This document shows, piece by piece, positions 46,025-54,263 of a DNA stretch of 64,000 nt. This stretch comes from Roseiarcus sp963806935 (GTDB lineage: Bacteria > Pseudomonadota > Alphaproteobacteria > Rhizobiales > Beijerinckiaceae). Both the position numbers and the translations under genes were made by a program. Within the stretch, counting starts at the first letter, position 1; each line of letters begins with the position of its first letter. The notes below the pieces were generated by a model. That model did no database searches and was not told the DNA's origin. It saw only the letters and a list, made by a program, of their open reading frames with translations. The stretch is taken from assembly GCA_963806935.1 (NCBI GenBank), contig CAWEAT010000005.1:97614-161613 (forward strand), read 5' to 3'.

Positions 46025-46897
46025 TCAGCCGAGCCGCAGGAGGACGACGCCGGCAAGAATTACGAGTGCGGCGATCGCTCGTTGCGCATGGAACGGTTCG
46101 CCGAGCGCGGCAACGCCGATGATCGCGGCGAATACGACCGACGTCTCGCGAAGCGCGGCCACGGCGGCGATCGGAGCGCGCGTCATCGCCCAGACGACGA
46201 TCGCATAGCCCACAAAGGCGGCAAGACCCCCGACCAGGCCGCGCCGCCAGTCTCGCGCGAGCGCAGCCGGGGCCTCGCGGCCGCGAAGAAAAAGGATGAT
46301 CGGCAAATAGGCCAGCGCGGTCAGCGCGTCCGCCCACGAGTTATAGGCGAAGGCGAAGGCCGCGCCGGTCCCGGAAAGCCTCGCGCCTTGACCGTCGATC
46401 ACTGAATAAGTCGCGATCACGACCGAATTGGCGAGCGCGATGTTAACCGTCGTGCGATTGATGCGGCCATGCGCAAGGCCGCTCGCCCCCATCGTCAGGA
46501 CGCCCGCGACGAGGGCGGCGACTCCGAGGCTGGCGATCGGCCCCGGCGCTTCGCGCAGCGTCACAAACGCGATGACGGCGGCGATCAGCGGGGCGAGCCC
46601 GCGCATCATCGGATAGGCGACAGAGAGGTCGGCGGTGCGATAGAGAAGCCCGACCAGCAGAAAATAGACGATATGGACGACCGCCGAGGCGATGATGAAC
46701 GGGAACGCCGCGTCTCCGGGCCGCGGCAGAACCAGCGCGGCCGCGAGAGCGGCCGCGCCGCACCAGATCGCGACGACGGCCGAGGAGAGGAATTTGTCGC
46801 TCGCGCTCTTGACCAGCGAGTTCCACAAAGCATGAAGGACCGCCGCGCCGAGCACGGCGGCGAGGACGCCGGAACTGAGGTGGGCGGAGTCGGTCAT
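46025..46897 (-). CDS. EamA/DMT-family transporter
   Basis: This 290-residue membrane protein shows about ten hydrophobic helices in two EamA repeats, with VYFLLVGLLYRTADLSVAYP then MMRGLAPLIAAVIAF in the first and LRETSVVFAAIIGVAALGEP in the second. The drug/metabolite transporter superfamily includes exporters of amino acids and other small metabolites; the substrate is unknown. Its start codon is only 12 bases from the divergent ureD start, so it may share regulation with urease. Confidence 0.88.
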   Translation of the reverse strand: MTDSAHLSSGVLAAVLGAAVLHALWNSLVKSASDKFLSSAVVAIWCGAAALAAALVLPRPGDAAFPFIIASAVVHIVYFLLVGLLYRTADLSVAYPMMRGLAPLIAAVIAFVTLREAPGPIASLGVAALVAGVLTMGASGLAHGRINRTTVNIALANSVVIATYSVIDGQGARLSGTGAAFAFAYNSWADALTALAYLPIILFLRGREAPAALARDWRRGLVGGLAAFVGYAIVVWAMTRAPIAAVAALRETSVVFAAIIGVAALGEPFHAQRAIAALVILAGVVLLRLG

Positions 46898-46909
46898 GAA
46901 AGAGTCACA

Positions 46910-47740
46910 GTGACGGATTCGCCAGCGCCGGTCGAGGCTTGGCCCGCGCGCCAGCGGGCTCGAGCCGAGGCGCGAGGCGCCTTCGTGCGGGTCGGCGAGC
47001 GCACCGAGGCGCAGCGGCTGTTCGAGACCGGCGGCCTGCGCTGGCGCTTTCCCCGCTCATCGAGTCCGTGCGAGGTCGCGATCGTCAACACCAGCGGCGG
47101 CGTCGCTGGCGGAGATTCCTATCGTGTGAGCCTGTCGGCTGGCGACGGCGCCGAGGTCGAAGCGACCACGCCATCGGCGGAAAGGATCTATCGCAGCGAT
47201 GGGCCGGCAGCCGTCGTCGCGACCGCGCTGTCGCTCGCGCCGGGCGCTCGCCTTTCGTGGCTGCCGCAGGAGACGCTCATGTTCGAGGGCGCCGCGCTCA
47301 AGCGGCGGCTCGACGTTGAGATGTCGGCCGAGGCCAGTCTCATCGTCGCCGAGACGCTGGTGTTCGGCCGTCTGGCGATGGGCGAGCGCCAGATCGACGC
47401 CAGCTTGAGGGACTCCTGGCGCGTGCGGCGCGATGGCCGGCTCGTGTTCGCCGATGAGACACGGCTCGACCACGCCGGCGCGGCGCTCGACCGCAGGGCG
47501 GTGGGAGCGGGCGCGCGCGCCCTGGCCACGGTCGTCGCTGCGGCGCCCAATATTGAGGCCCGCCTGCCCGATTTGCGGGCGGCGCTCGAGGCTGAGAGCA
47601 GCGCCGTCGAAAGCGGCGCGAGCGCCTTCGACGGCCTCGTCGTCGCCCGCCTCATCTCCCCTTCCCCTTCCCGATTGCGCGCCGCGCTGATCGCGGCCAT
47701 TGTCGCGCTCGGCGGGCGCAAGCCTCGGCTCTGGGCATGA
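46910..47740 (+). CDS. ureD: urease accessory protein UreD
   Basis: UreD (UreH) binds apo-urease and, with UreF and UreG, delivers nickel. From a GTG at 46910 the protein has 276 residues, with VGERTEAQRLFETGGLRWRF, IVNTSGGVAGGDSYRVSLSA, TTPSAERIYRS and LPQETLMFEGAALKRRLDV, all typical of UreD. The ATG further upstream lies inside the divergent gene and is rejected. It begins the urease cluster ureD-ureAB-(TA pair)-ureC. Confidence 0.93.
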   Translation: MTDSPAPVEAWPARQRARAEARGAFVRVGERTEAQRLFETGGLRWRFPRSSSPCEVAIVNTSGGVAGGDSYRVSLSAGDGAEVEATTPSAERIYRSDGPAAVVATALSLAPGARLSWLPQETLMFEGAALKRRLDVEMSAEASLIVAETLVFGRLAMGERQIDASLRDSWRVRRDGRLVFADETRLDHAGAALDRRAVGAGARALATVVAAAPNIEARLPDLRAALEAESSAVESGASAFDGLVVARLISPSPSRLRAALIAAIVALGGRKPRLWA

Positions 47741-47795
47741 GCGGAGGCGCGGAATTTGCTGGACGGATGAAGGATGCGAGGAGGGACGAAGGCCC

Positions 47796-48416
47796 ATGAA
47801 TCTGACGCCGCGCGAAAAAGACAAGCTCCTGATCGCGATGGCGGCGATGGTGGCCCGGCGACGGCTCGAGCGCGGCGTCAAGCTCAACCATCCCGAGGCA
47901 ATCGCGCTGATCACCGATTTTGTCGTCGAGGGCGCGCGCGACGGGCGCTCGGTCGCGGAGCTCATGGAAGCCGGCGCCCACGTCGTCGGCGCTGATCAGG
48001 TGATGGACGGCATCGCTTCCATGATCCACGACATCCAGGTCGAGGCGACGTTTCCCGACGGCACCAAGCTGGTCACCGTCCACAATCCGATCCGGGGCGC
48101 GGACGACAGGCAGATTCCCGGCGAGGTGATCGTCGAACCCGGCGACATCGCCATGAACGAGGGGCGCGAGACGGTGACGATCGAAGTCGCCAATTCGGGC
48201 GACCGGCCGATCCAGGTCGGCTCGCACTATCATTTCTTCGAGACCAACCCGGCGCTCAAATTCGAACGCAAAGAGGCGAAAGGCTTCCGGCTCGACATCC
48301 CGGCCGGAACGGCGGTTCGCTTCGAACCGGGGCAGAGCCGCAGCGTCCGCCTGGTCGCCATCGCCGGTAAACGCGAGGTCTATGGCTTCCGCCAGGAGGT
48401 GATGGGGAAAGTGTAG
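47796..48416 (+). CDS. ureAB: urease gamma-beta fusion subunit (UreA-UreB)
   Basis: This 206-residue protein joins the urease gamma subunit (residues 1-100: MNLTPREKDKLLIAMAAMVA, GVKLNHPEAIALITDFVVEG ARDG, HDIQVEATFPDGTKLVTVH) to the beta subunit (IPGEVIVEPGDIAMNEGRET, PIQVGSHYHFFETNPAL, FRLDIPAGTAVRFEPG). Fused gamma-beta chains are known in some alphaproteobacteria and in Helicobacter-type ureases. They assemble with UreC. It follows ureD by 55 bases; ureC is separated from it by a toxin-antitoxin-like pair. Confidence 0.95.
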   Translation: MNLTPREKDKLLIAMAAMVARRRLERGVKLNHPEAIALITDFVVEGARDGRSVAELMEAGAHVVGADQVMDGIASMIHDIQVEATFPDGTKLVTVHNPIRGADDRQIPGEVIVEPGDIAMNEGRETVTIEVANSGDRPIQVGSHYHFFETNPALKFERKEAKGFRLDIPAGTAVRFEPGQSRSVRLVAIAGKREVYGFRQEVMGKV

Positions 48417-48477
48417 ATTCTGGCGACAATACCGTAGACTGGCTAGGAAAGGAGACCCTACCCAGGGAGTGACAGGC

Positions 48478-48870
48478 ATGCCCAACGTCTATATCGAGCC
48501 ACGCCCGAAGGGGCGCCAGAAGGGAACGCCGATTAAGGATTATGTCGTCGAGGATCACGAGGACCACGTCCTCAAGACGTTCAAGACCCAGAAGGAAGCC
48601 ATCGACTGGGCGAAGAAGGAGGGCCACCATCCCCTCGTCGCTCGGGTCCGGCACGAGAATAACAAGACAAAGCTCGATCACTGGCGGTCGGCGGGGCCTT
48701 CGGGAGCCCACAAGGCACGAATGCGTCCCGATCGGCGGAAGCGGAGCATTTTCGAGCGCCTCGACGAGCTGAAACTTCCTTCGCTTGGCCGTCCCCTGAC
48801 GCAGGAGGATATCGAGAGGGCGATCACGGAGGCGATGATCGAAAAGGAGCGGCGGTCCCGAGGGACATGA
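48478..48870 (+). CDS. DUF2188-like protein, probable antitoxin of the following PIN toxin
   Basis: The 130-residue protein has an N-terminal DUF2188-like domain (VVEDHEDHVLKTFKTQKEAI then DWAKKEGHHPLVARVRH) and a charged C-terminal helix pair (SIFERLDELKLPSLGRPLTQ, EDIERAITEAMIEKERRSRG). Its TGA overlaps the start of the PIN gene (ATGA), the usual layout of type II antitoxin-toxin pairs. The C-terminal part may be the toxin-neutralising segment. The DUF2188 part is usually a separate small protein, so this may be a domain fusion. The antitoxin role is inferred from position. Confidence 0.68.
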   Translation: MPNVYIEPRPKGRQKGTPIKDYVVEDHEDHVLKTFKTQKEAIDWAKKEGHHPLVARVRHENNKTKLDHWRSAGPSGAHKARMRPDRRKRSIFERLDELKLPSLGRPLTQEDIERAITEAMIEKERRSRGT

Positions 48871-49274
48871 TGATCGGGCTCGATACGAATGTCCTGCTGC
48901 GCCTGGGCGACGACGACGAACCTGCTCAGCGCGACCGCGCGCGGGCATTGGTCCGTTCCCAAGGCGCGAATGGCTGTTTTGTGAACGCAATCGTTCTCGC
49001 CGAGTTCGCATGGACGCTCACGCGCTCCTATAAATTGCTTCGGCGCGACGCAGCCGCTCGCATCGAGCTCATACTGGAAGCGCCGGAATTCGTGGTCGCG
49101 AGCGCCGAAGAGGCGTCGCGGGCCGTCGAGAAATTCCGCGTCGGGCCCGCCGACTTCGCCGACTACTTTCTTGCGGAGATCAACAGCTCCGCAGGCTGCG
49201 CGGCGACCGCGACCTTCGATGGCGCCGCGCTCAAATCCGGCGCGCCCTTCCAGTCCGTTCCGATGCATGCCTGA
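48867..49274 (+). CDS. vapC: PIN-domain ribonuclease, VapC-type toxin
   Basis: This 135-residue protein has MIGLDTNVLLRLGDDDEPAQ (first Asp), NAIVLAEFAWTLTRSYKLLR (Glu), and GPADFADYFLAEINSSAGCA (Asp pair) followed by ATATFDGAALKSGAPFQSVP. These are the four acidic metal ligands of VapC PIN nucleases, which cleave tRNA or rRNA. It overlaps the upstream gene by four bases. The pair lies between ureAB and ureC, an unusual place, leaving ureC only 21 bases downstream, so ureC must be read through the pair or from a promoter inside it. Confidence 0.88.
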   Translation: MMIGLDTNVLLRLGDDDEPAQRDRARALVRSQGANGCFVNAIVLAEFAWTLTRSYKLLRRDAAARIELILEAPEFVVASAEEASRAVEKFRVGPADFADYFLAEINSSAGCAATATFDGAALKSGAPFQSVPMHA

Positions 49275-49295
49275 ATCATCTGATCGAGGTCCGTG

Positions 49296-51032
49296 ATGCC
49301 CCCTTCCCGCAATTCTCTTCCCCCGACCTCGCTGCCTCGCGCCCATTACGCCGAGATGTTCGGGCCGACCAAGGGCGACCGCCTCCGCCTCGCCGACACC
49401 GAGCTCGTGATCGAAGTGGAAAAGGATTTCACCACCTACGGCGAGGAGGTGAAGTTCGGTGGCGGCAAGGTGATCCGCGACGGCATGGGGCAGGCGCAAA
49501 CCACCAACGCGCGGGGCGCCGTCGACACCGTCATCACCAACGCCGTCATCCTCGACCATTGGGGGATCGTGAAGGCCGACGTCGGACTGAAAGACGGCCT
49601 CATCCATGCCATCGGCAAGGCTGGCAATCCCGACATCCAGCCCGGCGTCACCATCATCGTCGGGCCGGGGACGGAGGTGATCGCGGGCGAAGGCAAGATC
49701 CTCACTGCCGGCGGCTTCGACACCCACATCCATTTCATCTGCCCGCAGCAGATCGACGAAGCGCTGATGTCGGGCGTGACCTCGATGCTGGGCGGCGGCA
49801 CCGGCCCGGCGACCGGCACCTTCGCCACCACCTGCACGCCCGGCCCCTGGCACATCCAGCGCATGATCGAGGCCGCGGACGGCTATCCGATGAACCTCGG
49901 CTTCGCCGGCAAGGGCAACGCCTCCAAGCCCGCCGCGCTGGTCGAGCAGGTCAAAGCCGGCGCCTGCGCGCTGAAACTGCACGAGGACTGGGGCACGACG
50001 CCCGCCGCGATCGACTGCTGCCTTTCGGTCGCCGACGATCACGACGTGCAGGTGATGATCCACACCGATACGCTAAACGAGTCGGGCTTCGTCGAGGACA
50101 CGATCAAGGCGTTCAAGGGCCGCACCATCCACGCCTTCCACACCGAGGGCGCGGGCGGCGGGCATGCGCCCGACATCATGAAGGTCGCGGGTCTCTCCAA
50201 CGTGCTGCCGTCGTCCACCAATCCGACCCGGCCCTACACCAAGAACACGCTCGACGAGCATCTCGACATGCTGATGGTCTGCCATCACCTCGACCAGACC
50301 ATCCCCGAAGACCTCGCCTTCGCCGAGAGCCGCATCCGCAAGGAGACGATCGCCGCCGAGGACATTCTCCACGATCTCGGCGCGCTCTCGATGATGTCGA
50401 GCGACAGCCAGGCGATGGGGCGGGTCGGCGAGGTCATCATCCGCACCTGGCAGACGGCGGACAAGATGAAGCGCCAGCGTGGGAGCCTCGAAGGCGACGG
50501 ACCGCGCAACGACAACGCGCGCGCCAAGCGCTATGTCGCCAAATACACCATCAATCCCGCGATCGCGCACGGCGTGTCCAAGCACATCGGCTCGGTCGAG
50601 AAGGGCAAGCTCGCCGATCTCGTCCTATGGACGCCCGCCTTCTTCGGCGTGAAGCCCGATTGCATCATCAAGGGCGGCGCGATCGCCGCGGCGCTGATGG
50701 GCGACCCCAACGCCTCGATCCCGACGCCCCAGCCCGTCCACTACCGGCCGATGTTCCGCTCGCACGGCCGCGCGCTGCACACGTCCTCGCTCACCTTCGT
50801 CTCCGACGCGGCGCTCGCGGGCGGCCTCGCGCGCAAGCTGAAAGTTCAGCGGCGCCTGGTCGCGGTCGAGAACACGCGCGGCAAGATCGGCAAGAAGAGC
50901 ATGATCCACAACAGCGCGACGCCGAAGATCGAGATCGACCCGGAGACCTATGACGTGCGCGCCGATGGGGAGCTGCTGGTCTGCGAGCCGGCCGACAAGC
51001 TGCCGATGGCGCAGCGGTATTTTCTGTTTTGA
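49296..51032 (+). CDS. ureC: urease alpha subunit UreC
   Basis: UreC is the catalytic subunit that hydrolyses urea to ammonia and carbamate at a di-nickel site. The 578-residue protein has HYAEMFGPTKGDRLRLADTE, DTHIHFICPQQ (nickel ligands), GACALKLHEDWGTTPAAI with the carbamylated Lys and a His, MVCHHLDQTIPEDLAFAESR with the active-site flap Cys-His, and SSDSQAMGRVGEV with the Asp ligand. It is intact. The ATG at 49296 has better spacing from CGAGG than the GTG three bases before. ureE, ureF and ureG do not follow; the next gene is on the other strand. Confidence 0.96.
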   Translation: MPPSRNSLPPTSLPRAHYAEMFGPTKGDRLRLADTELVIEVEKDFTTYGEEVKFGGGKVIRDGMGQAQTTNARGAVDTVITNAVILDHWGIVKADVGLKDGLIHAIGKAGNPDIQPGVTIIVGPGTEVIAGEGKILTAGGFDTHIHFICPQQIDEALMSGVTSMLGGGTGPATGTFATTCTPGPWHIQRMIEAADGYPMNLGFAGKGNASKPAALVEQVKAGACALKLHEDWGTTPAAIDCCLSVADDHDVQVMIHTDTLNESGFVEDTIKAFKGRTIHAFHTEGAGGGHAPDIMKVAGLSNVLPSSTNPTRPYTKNTLDEHLDMLMVCHHLDQTIPEDLAFAESRIRKETIAAEDILHDLGALSMMSSDSQAMGRVGEVIIRTWQTADKMKRQRGSLEGDGPRNDNARAKRYVAKYTINPAIAHGVSKHIGSVEKGKLADLVLWTPAFFGVKPDCIIKGGAIAAALMGDPNASIPTPQPVHYRPMFRSHGRALHTSSLTFVSDAALAGGLARKLKVQRRLVAVENTRGKIGKKSMIHNSATPKIEIDPETYDVRADGELLVCEPADKLPMAQRYFLF

Positions 51033-51052
51033 GTTGGGTCACCTCCCCTCTT

Positions 51053-51080
51053 GTCATCCCCGCACAAGCGGGGATCCAGA
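51053..51080. repeat. short palindromic repeat after ureC
   Basis: GTCATCCCCGCACAAGCGGG followed by GATCCAGA contains the 8-bp hairpin ATCCCCGC-ACAA-GCGGGGAT. It is a widespread dispersed intergenic repeat. Similar sequence starts near 52091. It could act as a terminator-like structure between the convergent ureC and hydrolase genes, although there is no T-run. Confidence 0.65.
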
Positions 51081-51155
51081 ACTCTCGGGCTCTGGCCGGA
51101 CGCCCACATTCGCGGGCCAGACAGCAAGCCAGCCACCGCCGCGCCGCTCTCGGCC

Positions 51156-51995
51156 CTACTCGTCCCCGAGGAAATGGAGGATGGCGAAATTGAACTGGTC
51201 CGGGTCCTGCAGGAAGGCGAAATGGCTTGCGTTCGGAAGAATGAGCAGGCCGGCGTGCGGAATGGTCGCGGCGATGTACTCCGTGTGCGCTCGCTTGATC
51301 GCCTCGTCGTGGTCGCCATCGACGACGAGCACCGGCGTGTCGATCCCCTGGAGCTGCTCGTCGGTCCAGTTGGGCTGGTCCGCCCACATCTTGCTGATCT
51401 GGTCGACAAAGGCGTCGTATTCCTTGGGCGTCGCGGAATGTTCGGCGTATTCGTGGCCCGCCCGGTCGATATAGGCGGCAAAGGTCGGGTTCTTCTCCAC
51501 GCCCTCGACGACGCCCGAGGTCACAGTGTTCGCGGCGAAGGCGAACACCTTGCCGACCCGGTCCTTGTGGCGCAGCGCAAGGTCGAGTCCGAGGATGCCG
51601 CCGTCGCTCCATCCGACGACGTCGGCTTTCGGGATCTTGAGCGCGTCCATGAGCGCCACGACGTCGTCGGCCATCAGGTCGTAGCCGTAGGGACGCGCGT
51701 CGCGGGTCGAGCGGCCGTGGCCGCGACTATCCATGAGAATGACTGTGTGATGCGCGGCGACGGCCTTGACCTGATTGCCCCAATAGTCGGTGTTCGCGAG
51801 GCCGCCATGCAGGAAGATCACCGGCGAGCCCTGGCCGTAGATCGCGTAGTGGATCTTGATCCCGTTGGCGTCGATCTCGCCGCTGCGATCGGTCGGGATC
51901 GGCGCGGGCGTCGGCGGCAGGGTTTCCCATCGTTCGGCCGCAGCGGCCGGAAGGACGGCGAGGGCGAAAAGGACGGCGACGATCAACCGGCGCAT
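51156..51995 (-). CDS. exported alpha/beta hydrolase
   Basis: The 279-residue protein has a signal peptide (MRRLIVAVLFALAVLPAAAA). The alpha/beta-hydrolase core shows the oxyanion region PVIFLHGGLANTDYWG, DSRGHGRSTRDARPYGYDLM, the nucleophile elbow VVGWSDGGILGLDLAL (Ser), an acid near TPVLVVDGDHDEAIK and the His in LILPNASHFAFLQDP. Substrate unknown; it resembles pimeloyl-ester carboxylesterase-like or lactonase-like members. It converges on ureC. Confidence 0.88.
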   Translation of the reverse strand: MRRLIVAVLFALAVLPAAAAERWETLPPTPAPIPTDRSGEIDANGIKIHYAIYGQGSPVIFLHGGLANTDYWGNQVKAVAAHHTVILMDSRGHGRSTRDARPYGYDLMADDVVALMDALKIPKADVVGWSDGGILGLDLALRHKDRVGKVFAFAANTVTSGVVEGVEKNPTFAAYIDRAGHEYAEHSATPKEYDAFVDQISKMWADQPNWTDEQLQGIDTPVLVVDGDHDEAIKRAHTEYIAATIPHAGLLILPNASHFAFLQDPDQFNFAILHFLGDE

Positions 51996-52357
51996 GCGGG
52001 CTCCCCGAGATTAATTGACCATTTCAGTATACTATACTGCCGCGGGCTCGCAAGGCGGCAAGCGGGCCGAGCGCGGGCTCGCGCCCCCGCCGTCATCCCC
52101 GCGCAAATGGCGATCAGCCAAGCCTGCGCGCCGCTTCGTTACGCAGGGGGAGCGCGCTCGAAGGTCAGGTTTTAGGTCGCGACCGGGCTCGACCCGGCCG
52201 TACACGCGCTCCGTGCACTTGAGAATAAGGGGTTGATTGCCTTAGTATTTTCTGTCCGCCGCCGGCTTCGACGGGTCGTCGTCCGTAGATGGCCGGGTCA
52301 AACCCGGCCACGATGGGGTCGCGTCCCCCGCGGCCCCCGCGGAAACCCGAGAGCGCC
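51996..52357. other. non-coding stretch with degenerate dispersed repeats
   Basis: No gene is seen in these 362 bases. They contain a CATCCCCGCGCAAATGGCGA stretch like the repeat after ureC, a CGACCGGGCTCGACCCGGCC palindrome near 52180, and GATGGCCGGGTCAAACCCGG near 52289, a diverged relative of the palindromes flanking the GIY-YIG gene. Promoters for the hydrolase and cupin genes should lie here. Confidence 0.6.
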
Positions 52358-52654
52358 ATGCCCCCACGCCCCAAAGCCACGCCCCACGTCCACATCTCGG
52401 AGCCGCATGTGCGGGTCACCGAGTGGCGGTTTGCGCCCGGCGCGGAGACGGGATGGCACGTCCATGAGGCCGACTATGTCGTCGTGCCGCTGCTCGACGG
52501 CGATCTTCTGCTCGAAGAGCCGGGCGGAGCCTCGCGCACCGCGACGCTCAAGCGCCATGTCCCTTACGCGCGGCGCGAGGGCGTCGAGCACAATGTCGTC
52601 AACGCCAATCCGTTCGACTTCGCCTTCATCGAGGTTGAGCATCTGAAGTCGTGA
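52358..52654 (+). CDS. small cupin-domain protein
   Basis: The 98-residue single cupin has motif 1-like PGAETGWHVHEADYVVVPLL (His-x-His and later acid) and a second-half motif around VEHNVVNANPFDFAFIEVEH. These beta-barrel proteins bind metals and small molecules; no specific ligand is shown. I chose MPPRPKATPHVHISEPHVRV as start because upstream codons come from a repeat. It precedes remnants of a DMSP-lyase-like gene, itself a cupin-type family. Confidence 0.82.
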   Translation: MPPRPKATPHVHISEPHVRVTEWRFAPGAETGWHVHEADYVVVPLLDGDLLLEEPGGASRTATLKRHVPYARREGVEHNVVNANPFDFAFIEVEHLKS

Positions 52655-52798
52655 GGCGGGCCGGTCAGCGCCGCCTTTCTGTCGCAGGCGGCGCTCGCGG
52701 CCGAACTCGACTGCCGGCAGACCTATACCAAAGCCGATTTTGGCGAGGGCCTCCTGAAAACTACGGCTACAGCGACTGGATTGGCCAATGGCGTCACG
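52655..52798 (+). pseudogene. fragment of a DMSP-lyase-like gene, paralogous to the copy at 53.5 kb
   Basis: Translated pieces ELDCRQTYTKADFGEG and, after a one-base shift, NYGYSDWIGQWRH match ELDWRQTYTAADFGQRFLDN and NYGWSEWIGERG of the gene at 53461-54067. Only this central part remains; it stops against the tail of the convergent RidA gene and has no start. It is a decayed duplicate or the remainder of an exchanged copy. Confidence 0.75.
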
Positions 52799-53266
52799 TC
52801 ACTCGATCTCAGCGAACAGGATCACCAGCGACGTGCAGTCGAGCGGCATCACCGGGTTGGTGTAGATCATGCGGGTGTGGCGGCCCTTCTCTTCGAACGC
52901 GGCGTTGATCAGGTCCGACGCGCCGTCGAGGCATTTGGGATGCTCCTTGTAGGCGTCGTCCACGCCCAGGACCCCTTCCAGCCGCACGATGCGCTTGACC
53001 TTCGCAAGCTGGCCGACCGCCTGTTTGATCTGCGCGACAGCGTTCAGGCAGGAGAGCTGACAGGACTTGTAGCCATCGTCCCCGGAAAGCTCGCGGCCGA
53101 TCTTGCCGACATAGGCGAGCTTTCCATCCCGCCACGGCAAATTGCCTGACGTCATCACCAGGTTTCCGGTGATCACCCAGGGCACGTAATTGGCGACCGC
53201 GCGGGCCGGGGGAGGAAGCGTGAGGCCGAGATCGGCGATGCGTTCCTCGGGGGTCTTTGCGGTCAC
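52799..53266 (-). CDS. RidA/YjgF-family protein
   Basis: The 155-residue protein has the YjgF/chorismate-mutase-like fold pattern of the longer RidA branch: VPWVITGNLVMTSGNLPWRD, GYKSCQLSCLNAVAQIKQAV, VKRIVRLEGVLGVDDAYKEH and a C-terminal PVMPLDCTSLVILFAEIE. RidA proteins hydrolyse reactive enamine/imine intermediates; whether this branch keeps deaminase activity is unclear because the key Arg is not obvious. It lies between a DMSP-lyase-like fragment and the full-length copy, on the opposite strand. Confidence 0.88.
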   Translation of the reverse strand: MTAKTPEERIADLGLTLPPPARAVANYVPWVITGNLVMTSGNLPWRDGKLAYVGKIGRELSGDDGYKSCQLSCLNAVAQIKQAVGQLAKVKRIVRLEGVLGVDDAYKEHPKCLDGASDLINAAFEEKGRHTRMIYTNPVMPLDCTSLVILFAEIE

Positions 53267-53460
53267 GGGCGCTTCCTCTTATGGTCTTGTCCGGGGCCGC
53301 GGGCGAAACGAATCTCCTCCGGTCCCGGCCCCAGCGAGCCGGCTTGCGTCGCGCCGCATGCGGATCGAGCGCGAGACTGCGGCCGAAGGGTTGCGGAAGC
53401 CTATAAAGCCACCGATGAATGGGTCAAGGCGATGGCTTCAGCTGAAAGAAGGGGGGAAGA

Positions 53461-54067
53461 TTGGATCTCGGCGGCGACAGTCATTCACTCCTCGCGCCCC
53501 TCGTTCAAGCCTTCCGGGAATTGCTCGCCTCGGCGCCGGAAGCGCGCGGGTTTCTGCGCGACTGGCCCCGGGAAGCTGATCGCGCGGCCGGTGGGCAAGA
53601 AATCCCTTCCGGTCGTCGCCGCGCTTCGGGGCCTCTCGGAAAAAGCGGCGCCGCGCACCAAGGGCTTGGTCGACGCCATCGCGGCGCTCGCTGGCGAACT
53701 CGACTGGCGGCAGACCTATACGGCCGCCGACTTCGGCCAGCGCTTCCTCGACAATTACGGCTGGAGCGAATGGATCGGCGAGCGCGGCGCGTTCATGAGC
53801 GGCGCCGTAGCGTGCGGCGTCCTCCTGCTCGGCCCGGAGACCGAATATCCCGCCCATTCGCACGAGGCGGAGGAGCTCTATTTCCCGCTGGCCGGGCGCG
53901 CCTGGTGGCGTTCGGGCGAACTCGACTGGCGGCTTCGGGCGCCGGGGACATGGATCCATCATCCCTCGTGGATGGTCCACGCCATGCGGACCGACCACGA
54001 GCCGCTGCTCGCGGCCTATGTCTGGCGCGCGGGCGATCTCAGCGCGAAGTCGCGCATCGAGGGGTGA
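53461..54067 (+). CDS. dimethylsulfoniopropionate lyase-like cupin protein, frameshifted
   Basis: The family (DMSP_lyase, cupin fold) is represented by ELDWRQTYTAADFGQRFLDN, YGWSEWIGERGAFMSG, ACGVLLLGPETEYPAHSHEA then EELYFPLAGRAWWR, with a HxH...E metal site. The N-terminal helices (LLAPLVQAFRELLASAPEAR, GFLRDWP) are in another frame: one C too many in the CCCC run at 53566-53569. Repaired length is about 201 residues with a TTG start at 53461 behind a purine-rich AAGGGGGGAAGA. Whether it cleaves DMSP is not known; many members outside marine bacteria have no tested activity. Confidence 0.8.
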
Positions 54068-54141
54068 GGTCCCTTCTCCGAACGCGCGGGGAACGGGGGC
54101 GCGTCGAGCGCCGTCCGCATTCTCCATCATGGAATCGCGAC

Positions 54142-54157
54142 TGTGACGCTGCTCACA
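54142..54157. promoter_or_regulatory. perfect CRP-type palindrome
   Basis: TGTGACGCTGCTCACA is an exact TGTGA-N6-TCACA palindrome, the consensus of CRP-family regulators. It lies 107 bases before the ATG of the first of two small membrane-protein genes and 74 bases after the stop of the preceding gene, so it probably controls the small pair. Confidence 0.6.
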
Positions 54158-54263
54158 GCGTCTTACGGCGCGGAATGCTTTGGTTCGCGGCGACTTTGAG
54201 CGGGAGAGAGTTCTATCGAGGGTGAGTCCGCTGCAGGGCCGCGGTCGTCGAGGAGATACTGCG

